Shown here: positions 1-11,700 of the stretch, piece by piece
How the letters are laid out: every line of letters begins with the position of its first letter
Numbering within the stretch: position 1 is the first letter of the stretch
Position numbers and translations under genes: made by a program
Assembly (NCBI GenBank): GCA_905221605.1
Contig: CAJNDS010002079.1
Location: forward strand, 1,055,001 to 1,102,500
Length of the DNA stretch: 47,500 nt
From: Symbiodinium natans
Lineage: Eukaryota > Sar > Dinophyceae > Suessiales > Symbiodiniaceae
Reading direction: 5' to 3'
Notes under the pieces: model-generated
The model's database searches: none
Told to the model about the DNA's origin: nothing
Seen by the model: only the letters and a program-made list of their open reading frames with translations

Positions 1-133
1 AAAAAGCACTAACACTTGGTGTATGGCTATACCACGGCGCCACTGCTTCGGGTTACATGGCTGGGCGATGTGGGGCGGTGCAGCAACCCCGCTGTAAAAA
101 ACACAAGGCCGTAACACTAAACCAGCGGCCCGC
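1..133. other. intron sequence, no exon resolved
   Basis: Lies 3' of the last placed exon on the minus strand. Contains a TTTTTTACAG acceptor-like site near 95-105, but no frame continues the SGNH-like domain convincingly. Confidence 0.4.
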
Positions 134-172
134 CTGCCGCATGACCGTCTGCAGCTTGTCCGGATTGGTGTT
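134..172 (-). CDS. exon: NTNPDKLQTVMRQ
   Basis: 39 nt, phase 0 to 0, acceptor AG at 173-174, GC donor. It joins in phase to the exon at 1159-1199 to give LGYNTNPDKLQ, a stretch typical of this SGNH-like group. It is the last exon I can place; bases 1-133 hold no convincing continuation. Confidence 0.72.
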
Positions 173-3100
173 CTGAGCTGCTGAGAGGCTACTCGGCTTT
201 ACACTGAAAGTTTGGCTACATTGTGTGCCTAAACTACAAACGCTTATCGCATTTCAATTGTGAATGCGGGACGATCGGGGGTTCCCACTTTAAAACGTCA
301 AAAGTTTAAAAAAGCTCAGAAGGTTCTAGAACACACCATGATCAGCAGTCGCTTATACTTAAGGCTCCTCTGTCTCTCTCTCTCGCTCTCTCGCTCTCTG
401 GGTGTCTCGCTCTCTTCCTCTCTCTCTCTCCGTCTCTCTCTCTCTCTCTCTCGCTCTTTCTCGTTCTCTCTCGCTCTCTCGCTCTCTCACGGTCTCTCTC
501 TCTCTCTCTCTCTCGCGTTTTTCTCCCTCTCGCTCTCCCTCTCCTTCTCCCTCTCGCTCAATTGCAAATATTCGCAGAGTCCAAAGTTTTTCTGCGCAAG
601 GCAGAGCAAACACGCGTACTCCCAAGACCACACATGGTCCTCCCGGAAGGGTTTATACCTATAGACCTCCCACGTATGCAAAAAAAGCAGACGTACGACG
701 AACACACACCCCTGAACCCTAAACCCTGAAACCTAAACCCTCAACCCCAACCAAAGCAGCCCTTTCATGGCACCTCTATGGCACCAAGATGGACAGACCT
801 GCCGTCTCAAGAACCGCAACAGCCTGTCTCCGGGTCAAAGCAGCCACACACTAGCAAAAAGGGTTTAGGGTTTAGGGTTTAGTTTATGGTTTAGTCCTTA
901 AATCCCTACATCCTTGAATCCTAAAGCCTCTAAACAGGGTGGACGATGCAAGGTTTAAGGTTCATGTGGTCCTCCAGGCAGATATCACTTCTAGGGGCTT
1001 TTTGTTGACTCATCGACTTTATGCTGGGTATCGAACCTCAACGGCAAAACCTGAACCCTAAACCCTAAACCCTAAACCCTAGACCCTAGACCCTGCAGTT
1101 GTGGGGTAGTTGTGGGATGTGTCGGAACCCGATTGCGAGTTCCGTGCAGCCGCAGCGCGTAGCCGAGCGCTTGCAGCGTGCCGTCGGCCCAGCTCCCGCC
1201 TTTTTCACTGCTTAGCGCGGTGCAGGGTTTAGGGCTTAGGGCTTATAGGGTTTAGAGTTTAGGGTTTAGGGTTTTCTTAGGGTTTAGGGTTTAGGGTTTA
1301 TTTAAGGTGTAGGGTTGAGGGTTTAGGGTTTAGGGCTCAGGGACTACCCAAGAACATGAAGGGTCCTGCTTGTTTGGCCAGTTGCAATACAGCACACTTA
1401 ACCCCCAGGTAAGGTGGGAAGGGGTACTACTGGACCCCACCCACACAAAAAAACTAAACTCCTTATAAAGGTAATAAAGGGATCATTATCTTCGACTGCT
1501 TGGGGGTTGAAAGCCCTAAACCCTAAACCCTAAACCCTAAACCCTAAACCCTAAACCCTAAACCCTAAACCCTATGCATATAGTAGTAGAATCTTCTTGA
1601 AGGCCGCTCTTAGGAGCGCTGCTTACAAGGCTGTGGCCCAGCCATGGACGCTGAACTCTTAGAAGTTTTACCCGCTTTCTTTGAGGCGTTGCTCTAGGTC
1701 AACCGAAGCCGTACTTGGAAGGTCAATGGGTAGTCACCCTAAACCCTAAACCCTAAACCCTAAACCCTGAAACCTAAAACCAAAACCCTAGACCCTTAAC
1801 CCTAAATCCTAAACCCTAAACCCGGAACCCTAAACCCTAAACCCTAAACCCGGCCCAAAATTTTGGGAGGATCAAAAGGTAGAACCCCCCCCCCCCCCCC
1901 CCCAATAGTAGCCCATAATACTCTTGGGTCATTCCTCGGAACCATAGGCTACACCCTAAACCCTAAACCCCAAACCCTAAACCCAAACCCCAAACCCCAA
2001 AACCATGAACCTCACGGTGAACACACGGGAGCAGCCTGGCTTTTCATCCAGGTAGTAGAGCATGCACACGATGATCCTCGGGAGGTTTGTGGTTTAGGGT
2101 TTAGGTTCAGCGTGTGGGGTTCGGGGTTTGGGTTTAGGTTCTAGGGTGGGAGCCTATGATGCCAAACAGTTTCCAACAATTGACTTTGTGTGCTTTATGT
2201 GTTTATGTGTTTAGGGCCCTAGAACCCTAAACCCTAGACCCTAAAGTCGTTTCAGCGTTATGAAGTTACAGTAGGATTTGGGGGGGAATAGAGTTCAGTC
2301 TATTGGCTTATACCCAGACCTTTTGGGGGGATCCAAAAAGCAGATCCCCTTGAGGGTTCCCAAGAATGACCCAGTACCACAATAGGGTACTACTTGGGGG
2401 TTCCCCTAAACCCTCAACCCTAAACCCTAAATCCTAAACCATCAACCCTAAACCGTAAACCCTAAACCCTAAACCCAGTTTGGGGGCTCTACTTTCTGGA
2501 TCCTCCCAGGGGGTCTCTGGGTACGGCCTCGGCTGTCAAAGGATTCTGAGGGTAGTTTCATGGGCCCTTAGTATGGTCCCTGAGCTCCTTTCAAGCGTTC
2601 TGATGTACGTGGGCCTGAATTTGCTCAGAGTATACAAGGGGCATAAGGGCCTATACTAAACCCTAAGCCCTTTTAAGAGCCCATACTAGGGACCATGTAA
2701 CTACCCTGAGAAGCGGTAGCAGAACGCCTCGGGCTAGGGTTTAGGGTTTAGGGTTGAGGGTTTAGGGTTTAGGGCTCATGGCCGAGGCACTTCTTTGGGG
2801 TCGTCTTGGCAGTCAGCTTCTCGATGATCCTGGCTCAACCCCCTAAACCCTAAACCCTAAACCCTAAACCCTAAACCCTAAACCCTAAACCCTAAACCCT
2901 AAACCCTAAACCCTAAACCCTACAGGTTTGAGGTTTAGGGTTCCCCCTTACAGTGGCAGCTACCACAAGAAGTAGGAGTCATAGGAGCCCCTTCTTCAAG
3001 ATCCCTCGAAGGACTGTTGTGCTGTATGGGGAAGTGACCCAAGCTTAGGGTTTCAAGTTTAGAGCTCCCCCGATCAGACCAAGCTCAACCAAAAAAAAAA

Positions 3101-6100
3101 CGCACAAAAGCGAGCCCTAAACCCTAAACCCAAAACCCAAAACCCTAACCCTAAACCCTAAACCCTAAACCCTAAACCCTAAACCCTAAGCCCTGTGACA
3201 TAAGCACATGCTGTTGATAGTTTAGCGGGACGGGCCCTGCTGTCACCTCTCGTGGCGGTGGGGGTGAGGTCTGAGGATCCCAGGATGAGGGCTCAGGTGC
3301 CAGTGTTCCGACACCCTCAATCCTACATGCCACCTCCCACCTCCCCCCAACCTCAGGGTTTATTTAGGGTTTAGGGCTTATAGGGTTTAGGGTTTAGGGT
3401 TTAGGGTTTAGGGTTTAGGGTTTAGGGTTTAGGGTTTAGGACCCCTTAATACCCCTTATATACCCCTTACATACCCCTTATATACCCTATGCAACCCACG
3501 GGCCCATAAACCCCCCTCCCGAATCGAAGCTGCTGGCAATCGCCGGCCTCCTCAGCCGGACGCGGAACATGTGGATGAAGTACCAGAGGCCTAGCCGGCG
3601 CGCAGGTTCGGGTTTAACCCTAAAGCCTAAACCCTAAACCCTAAACCCTAAACCCTAAACCCTAAACCCTAAACCCTAAACCCTAAACCCTAAACCCTAA
3701 ACCCTAAACCCTAAACCCTAACTTGCCCAGACCAAGGAAAGAAGGGTACAGTACTCTACCTGGGCCTCGAAGTCGAGGGTCCCGGGATCGCTTTTGGGGT
3801 TTCGAGGTAAACCGCTTGCGGCCCTAAGCCCTGAAGCCTTCCCCTACTACTCCCTCCATACTACCCCCTTTCTCTAGGTTCCCCCCATTAAATAGCCTTA
3901 ATTAGGCTTACCCTGTATGAAGCCCTAGACTCGAATCCCTAAACCCTCAACCCCAAACCTAAGGCTTTAAGGGCCCTAACCCTAAACCCTCAACCCTCAG
4001 CCCGAATCCCTAAACCTTAAACCCTAATCATAAACCCCAAACCCTTTAGTCCTCAACCCTACACCCTAAGACTTCAAGGGCCCTCCTACAGAGAGGTCCT
4101 GGCACCGCGGAAGGTTCCCAGGCGAGAGCCCAAAAAAGCTGATAGGTTTAGCGTTCAGGGTTCAGGGTGTAGGGTTTGGGGTTTAGGGCAGTAGCTCCAG
4201 AATGATCCCCAGCCCTACACCCCAAACCTGAAAACCCTATGCCCTCGATTCCTTGAAGCCCTGAGCCCTAAAACCGTGAACACTACAACCCTAAACCCCA
4301 AATCCCAAATCCCCAAACGCTGAACTTGGGAGGTTCTCCCTTTTTACTAACAGTCCTTAATAGGGGCTACAATCCCTATCAAAAGCTCTTAATCCAAGGG
4401 GGGAGCAGCCCAAGCCTGAACCCCAAAACCCTAAACCCCAAACCCCAAACTCTAAGCCCCAAACCCTAAAACCCTAAAACCCTAAAACCCTAAAACCCTA
4501 AACCCCTAAAAACCCTAAACCCTAAACCCTAAACCCTAAACCCTAAACCCTAAACCCTAAACCCTAAACCCCCCCCCTCCCCCCCCCGTGGCAGCTCCTG
4601 GAGCCAGCCAAGGCCCGCAGCGGATCAGGCAGGTGGGCGTCAGGTAGAGCAGCCAGGCCATGTGGAACTGGGCTTCGGTTTTAGAGTTTAGGGTTTCGGG
4701 TTTAGGGTTTAGGGTTTAGGGTTTGGGGTTTAGGGTTTCGGGTTTGGGGGCTTGTGGTGTAGGGTTTCGGGTGTAGGGTTTCGGGTTTAGGGCCGTTTCG
4801 GGTTTGGGGTTGCTTGGGTCAATTTGGGGCGGGGGGTGGGGGGGGGGGTACGGAGGGGGGGTTTGGGGTTGGGCGGGGGTCTGAGGCTCGTGGTTAGAGA
4901 GACCCGGAGAGAGAGAGAGCGAGAGACAGACACAGAGAGAGAGAGAGAGAGAACATGAAGCTTACCCTTGCTTCCCGAGAACGTTGCCAAGGTCATTTTG
5001 TCCGATGGTTGATCATGAGAATGATGATGCTGCTCGGTGGACCCGGGCTCTGGGAGGGGTTGTAAGGATAACCTTCGGCTCAAAAAAGGAAGCCCTATAC
5101 CCTAAACGCAAAAAGGACCTCCCTTGATACTTGCGGTGTCGGGAAGGCTTGGCTTAAACAATGGTTTAGGTTTAGGGCTATAGTGCTTCTGAACCCGAAT
5201 TAAAGCCTAAATCCAAAACCCTAAGCCCGGAAACCCCAAATCCTAAACCCTACATCCTCCCGTGTGCGATGCAAGCTGCTATCAGCCAGCATGTCGGGCG
5301 CAAGGCCACATCGTTCCCGCCCATGTCTACCACAAGCACATCGTCCTTTCAGGTTGGACCAAACCCTAAACCCCAAACCCTGAACACCCTTAGCACCCTC
5401 AACACCCTAAACACACCTAAACCTTGAACCCTAAATCTTGAACCCAAAGCCCAATACCCTATAGCCTTCATCTGAACCACGAAACCTTATTTGTGCCCTG
5501 AAACTTCCGATTGAGCCTACAACCCTGAGTCTTAAAGCTCGCGCCCTTTTTGATGGTTTAGGGCTTGTTTAGAGTCTAGGGTTTTTACAATCCTGAAACC
5601 CCAAACCCTGAGAAGCACAAAACCCCAAAACCCTGAACTCTTAATTAAGCTTCAAGCCCTAAGACCTCCAACCCCAAAACAGAGACCTGAAGCCGAAATT
5701 ACCGCCGCAACCCCCCCCTCCCCATTCAAAAAAAACAAAAAAACAAAACGCACCCCCCCCCCCCCCCAACAACAAAAACAAAAACACGCACACACGCACA
5801 CACACACACACACACAGAGAGACAATCCTCAGTGATGTTGTCTCTGATGAACTTGTCCTGGGGGAGTAGCCCGCCAACCTTCTCAGGAGTGAGTGCCCCC
5901 TGTTGCAGGGTTTGGGGTTGAACTAGATTTTGGGTTTCGGGTTTAGGGTTCAGGGTTTAGGGTTCAGGGTTTAGGGCTTAGGGTTCAGGGTTTCGGGTTG
6001 AGGGCTTAGGGTAAGATTTAGGGCAAAAGTCGTCTACGTACATAAGACTCGGGGCTGGAAGCCCTGTGACTGCAGGAAAAGAGCCGCAAGCCGTAAGACC

Positions 6101-8681
6101 CCAACAAGAACCTACCACGAAAACAACGTTGCCAGAAACCCCTAACCCACTAACCCACTAACCCACTAACCCCCTAAACCCCTAAATCCCAAAACCCTAT
6201 ATCCCAAACCCTAAGTCCCTAAACCCTACAACCCTAAACCCTAAATCCCTACACGCCCGAAAGCTTAAACCCAAGCTAGGTTCCCTATATTGTCTCTACC
6301 ACCAGCAAGTAAACTCCAGACTCCTCAACCCTAAACCCTAAACCCTAAACCCTATATAAACCCCCTGCCTTACCCTGGAGCAAGCGCGAAAGCGAACGAG
6401 CCAGGGCCCAAAAACCTCATTTTCTCCTAGCCCTAAACCCTAAACCCTAAACCCTAAACCCTAAACCCGGACACCCTGAAGCGCACCCCTGCCATCCTCC
6501 CTGACAAAAGCCCTTAAAGCCCTTAAAGCCCAAACAAGGCAAGCCCCCTGAGCCCTGGAGCCCCAACCGTTTAGGGTTTAGGGTTTAGGGTTTAGGGTTT
6601 AGGGTTTAGGGTTTAGGGTTTAGGGTTTAGGGTTTAGGGTGAACCCGCAACCCGAGAAAAGAGCCCAGCCGCGGACTCAGTCGCGAGTCTCTCCATCCAC
6701 GCGACACTTTGGGAGATCTGCCAATAGGCATCCAGCCAGGCCTCTCCGTCCTCTTCGGCCCCCCTGATCCTCACCCTAAACCCTAAACCCTAAACCCTAA
6801 ACAGCCTTCGAGCATGGACCCCAACTTCCTAAGGGCCTCGAAGGAAGAACGCTCGAGCCTCCAGCTCCGTAGTGCTTGTGCCCATGCTGGCACTGGGTAA
6901 GGGTTTAGGGTTTAGGGTTTAGGGTTTAGGGTTTAGGGTTTAGGGTTTAGGGTTTAGGGTTTAGGGTTTAGGGTTTAGGGTTTAGGGTTTAGGGTTTAGG
7001 GGTTAGGGGTTAGGGTTTAACCCCAAAAAATCCCAAATCCCTAAACCCCCCAAGCCCCTGAAACCCTGAACGGGCCCTTGAATGAGTCCTGATGTTGGGA
7101 TGTGATAAGCCTATGCTACTCTAATCTCCGCTCGGTTTAGGGTTTAGGCTTTAGGGTTTAGGGTTTAGGGTTTAGGGTTTAGGGTTTGGGGTCATGCAAC
7201 CCCATGGAGCATGTACGCTCTAGTTTTGGGCTTTGGGAAGAGGGCTGCGTCCCCAAGAAATCCCTGAGCCTTCGAGGCATCCAGCCAGCTTATAGGGCTT
7301 GAGGCGTACAGTGGCTGTTTTGTGGCTTCTAAACCCTAAACCCTAAACCCTTAAAACCCCAATCCCTGAACCAAACCCACAAAGGCCTAGGCCGAAGCCC
7401 ACACGCTCACGCCCTAACAGGACCGTAAGCGCGTTCTATGGTTGAACCCGCCCTGGCCTAAACTCACAATGATTATAGGCCCCGAGCTGTTGAACTCCTA
7501 TACCTAACCCTGCGGCTTAGGGTTTAGGGTTTAGGGTTTAGGGTTTAGGGTTTAGGGTTTTGGGCTTTAAGGTTTAGGGTTTTAAGGTTTATGGTTCAGG
7601 GTTTGGGGTTCAGGGTGCTTTCCGGTGCCCTGCCTCTCGCTGGACGATGCAGGACTCCTTCACTTCGGGTCGTGGCTTGGGGGCTTGCGAGGGTGGCTGA
7701 CGCAGCTACCCAGACAAACCCTACAGGGCATAGACCCTGAACACGAAACCCTAAGCCCGAAACCCTAAACCCTAAGCCCTAAGCCCTAAACCCTAAACCC
7801 TAAACCCTAAACCCTAAACCCTAAGCCATAAGCCCTAAGCCCTAAGCCCCAAACTATAGACTGCCATTTGTACAGTGCAATTGGGGGGCTCCTTGGGGTC
7901 GTGAGCTTGATTGACCTAGATTCGGCTTGGGGTTTTTCAGGGGCTGATGGCCTCCTTCTGATGGAGAACCCTAAACCCTAAACCCTAAACCCTAAACCCT
8001 AAACCCTAAACCCTAAACCCTGACAAGTCCCATAGGGTTAAGAGTTATTGAGATTCTTACGGTTCCAGGGCAAAGGGAGGGCCTGAACTAGGGTTGAGGG
8101 TCTAGGGCTTAGGCTTAGGGTTTATAAACCCTAGGGTTTAGGGTTGAGGGTTTAGGGTGTTTTGGGTTTAGAGTACTCACTGCACCGCAGCCAAAAGAAG
8201 CTGAGTAGTTTCCTAAATTAGGGGCTCTTCCAGGGTACCAGGCGGCACCCTTTCAATATCCCCAAAATGGACCCCAATGTCGAGAACTACCCATATACAA
8301 ACAGCAAAAACCCCAAACAAGCCCTGGCGTGAACACTTCATTTAGACCACCGGAGCCCTAAGCCCTTAAGCCCTGAGAACTAAGCCCTCAGCCCTCAGCC
8401 CTATAAGCCCTCAGCCCTAAACCCTACCTTAAACCTCCCCAAAGCACCCATCTGCTTCAAAGCGTGTGGGGTGGGTGCTTGGATGTTCATGGTACTTACT
8501 AACCAAACAGTAATTGCACTTCTAACCCAATGATAACCACATTAGGGTAGTTAAGGGGCTTATAATTAAGTGGGATATAAGTACAGTTACCCTAAACCCT
8601 AAACCCCAAACACTAAACCCTAAACCCTAGAACTGCTTATTAAGTACCACAAACCTCCAGCGGCGGGGGGAGGGAGGGGGG

Positions 8682-8723
<42 letters not shown>

Positions 8724-11700
8724 GGAGTATCTCCTCCACAGCGCAGTTGATGCAGGGCATGGAGGTCTGCCTGGGATTTAGGGTTGAGTGTTTAGGGTTT
8801 AGGGTTAGGGTTTAGGGTTTATAGGTTTAGGGTTTACGGCTTAGGGCATAGGGTTTAGGGAGGGTTTACGGTTAGAGGTCGAAAGCTTCAAACGCCCCCT
8901 GAAACCTAAACTCCTTTGATGTTGTTGGGCAACAAGCCCCTACACCCCTTAACTCCTAAGCCCCTACACCCCACTAAAACTCCTGAAGCTCCCCGAAACT
9001 CCTAAAACGTTCAGCCCGTAAAGCCCAAAACTTCTTCCGTCTGACCCTAACTCCTGAACCCTGAACCCTAAACCCTAAACCCTAAACCCTAACCCTAAAC
9101 CCTAAGCCCTAAACTCTAAACCCTAAACTCCTGGGGGCAGGTGCAGGATTGACAGTTCGGGGTCTGACCTCCAGCTGGTTTCAGGGAGATCTTTCCGATC
9201 TGAGGGAGGCAAAAATACCCCCCCCCCCTCCCTACTGAACCCTAAACCCTAAACCCTAAACCCTAAACCCTCCTATAAAACCTTAAAACTAAGGAACCTT
9301 CCTCAAATCATACTCGGAACCCCGGTGGCACGGGGTGGAAGTTGCAGGGGCTTAGGGTTTAGGGCTTCGAGGTTTAGGGTTTAGGGCTTCGGGTTTGGGG
9401 TTTAGGGCTTCGAGGCTTAGGGTTTAGGGCTTAGGGCCCAATGCTGACCTCATTTTTAGAAACCCCCCTCGATTCAGAAACCCCAAGCCCGGAACTCAAT
9501 TCTAACCCCCCCGTCAGTTCAGAAACCCTGGGTCCAGGGCCCTGTGTTTTTATGTAGAGAACTGCACATGCTTCATGTTAAGCCTGAACCCTAAACCCTA
9601 AAACCCTAAACCCTAAACCCTAAACCCTGTAGTCTTAAGCCAGAGACTGCAGACTGTAGGGGCTGGAGGTCTGAAGCCGAAGAACTGCCCGGCCTGGAGC
9701 CTTTTTAGGCTTCAGGGGTTAGGGTTTGGGATGTTCCCCCTTTAATGAGGGATAAGTTATACGAACAGTCCTTAAAAGGGATTCTAGCACCCCCCCCCCC
9801 CCTATTTTAATCACTATTAAGGACTGTTCATCCCGAGTTAGGGTGTCTGGGGCGCTTAGTAAAACCCTAAACCCTAAACCCTAAACCCTAAACCCTAAAC
9901 ACTTAGGGTTCACAAGTTTGGGGATGAGCTGTCAGCAGCCTGGGGACGCCCGCGAGCACTCGAGGTTGATCCAGTAGCCTGGACAACGGGGCTAAACCCT
10001 AAACCCTAAACCCTAAACCCTAAACCCTAAACCCTAAACCCTAAACCCTAAACCCTAAACCCTAAACCCTAAACCCTAAACCCTAAACCCCAGACCGGCT
10101 TGAGATTTCCGGCTGAGGCCTGCTCGAAACTAGAATGAGTCTTTGGGTAGTGTACATTTATTCTTCAACAGGAATTTGTGTGCAGTTTGGCTGCCAAGTT
10201 CTTCTGCAAAAAACGCTAAAACTAGTGCAATGATACACAGGGTGACAGGGCCCCGACACACAAAACACTAAACCCTAATATTATAGCGGTAGAGCTCTCG
10301 GCCCCCCAAGCAACCGTCGTTGCAGGAGGGCCCATGCAGTCTTAGGTTTAGGGTTTAGGTTTAGGGGTTCGTGTTTAGGCTTACGGGGCCCTCGAGCAGC
10401 CTATGAGCTGAAATATATAGGACACAGAGCGGGGCAGGGTTTGGGGTTTAGGGTTTAGGGCTAGGGTTTAGGGTTCAGGATTGAAACTCTCCGATTGGGC
10501 TCCATCGCACTTGCAAGACAACGACGAAGCACGAGCCCGCGGCCCTGCAACCCTGAACCATCAGACCACGAAGTCTCACGCTTTCTGGGGGGAACACGCC
10601 AGGCAAACCGCTTCACCTAAGCCCTATAAGTTCTAATGCATGCAGTAGCCCCATTAAAAACCCTAAACCCTAAACCCTGACCTAAACCCTAAGCCCTAAG
10701 CCCTAAGCCCCAAGCCCTAAGCTCTAAGCTCTAAACCCTAAACCCTAAACCCTGAACCCTGAACCCTAAACCCCAATTCCATCAAGGTGCTCACATCCTT
10801 CATCATGAGTGGCGGCTCCAGAGCCTCCCAAAAACAAGATCGCTAAAATCTGGAGTAGGGTTCTGGGCCCACCCCCCCCCCCCCCCCACCCCCCCCCCCC
10901 CCCCCCGCCCCCCCCCCACCACCCCCCCCCCACCCCCCCCCCCCACCCCCCCCCCCCACCCCCCACCCCCCCCCCCCCCCCCCCCCCCACCCCCACCCAC
11001 CCCCCACCCCCCCCCACCCCCCCCCCCCCCCCCCACCCCTCCCCCACCCCCCCACCCCCCCACCCAGACCCGAACCGCAAACCCAACCCACCAAACCCCA
11101 AACCTTAAACTTGTTCTCCTGCAGGGTCGGGGGCTTGAGCCGGAGGCTCTTAAATCTAGGGCGCCACACCCTCACAGCCACCGAGCACGAGTCCTCAACC
11201 CTACACCCACCCTCAGAGCGGAGTAGGGTCTTAGACGGGCGGCCCGGCTGCCTTCTCATACCCGTTGATGGCCGCCGTCACGGACCTCTCCTGTTGAAAT
11301 CCACCACGGTGGGAAAAGAGCCTCAGCAAACACTTTCGGGTCCCTAAACCCTAATTAAACCCTAAACCCCAAACCCGAAACCCTAAACGCTAAACCCTAA
11401 ACTGGCCCTAAACCCTACAACATCTCTGAGGGGAACTTCGATGGGTGGGAACCTCTGCGTGCGCTTCGCGTATGACGTTGGCATGCAAGCTTGCAGACCT
11501 CGAATCTCAGCCGTGCGACCAGTGCTTGTTGTCCAATGTAGAATCGCCAGCCAAGTAGATGAAGCCTCCAGTCGGAGAGACAGAACTCATAAACCCTACA
11601 CCCTAAACCCTAAACCCTATAAACCCTAAACCCCAAACCCTTAACCCTTAACCCAAAGTTTGAGGTGCCAGACTTGCACAGCGTCCGGCGCTTAGAGCTG

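Larger units (their letters stand above)
840..2030. repeat. telomere-type arrays, both orientations
   Basis: Short TTTAGGG runs (868-885, 1222-1340) and CCCTAAA runs (1052-1082, 1513-1574, 1737-1850, 1951-2005) with decayed copies between them. The orientation switches several times inside one intron pair. Confidence 0.9.
2735..3721. repeat. telomere-type arrays, alternating orientation
   Basis: TTTAGGG 2735-2780; perfect CCCTAAA about 12 units 2839-2922; CCCTAAA 3114-3195; TTTAGGG 3356-3440; CCCTAAA about 15 units 3618-3721. Exons at 2791-2829 and 3548-3590 sit between arrays. Confidence 0.92.
5900..8170. repeat. telomere-type arrays between exons
   Basis: Main runs: TTTAGGG-like 5925-6010; CCCTAAA 6326-6356 and 6428-6470; TTTAGGG about 10 units 6569-6640; CCCTAAA 6773-6803; TTTAGGG about 15 units 6899-7018; 7133-7190; 7515-7615; CCCTAAA with CCCTAAG variants 7740-7855; CCCTAAA 7967-8022; TTTAGGG 8096-8170. 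Three exons lie in the gaps. Confidence 0.92.

Noticed and set aside
260-722. Ser/Leu-rich and Arg/Glu-rich frames
   Set aside because: Translation of a CT microsatellite in multiple frames.
10766-11259. Poly-Gly and poly-Pro frames
   Set aside because: Produced by a C-rich tract lying in the intron between two SGNH-domain exons.
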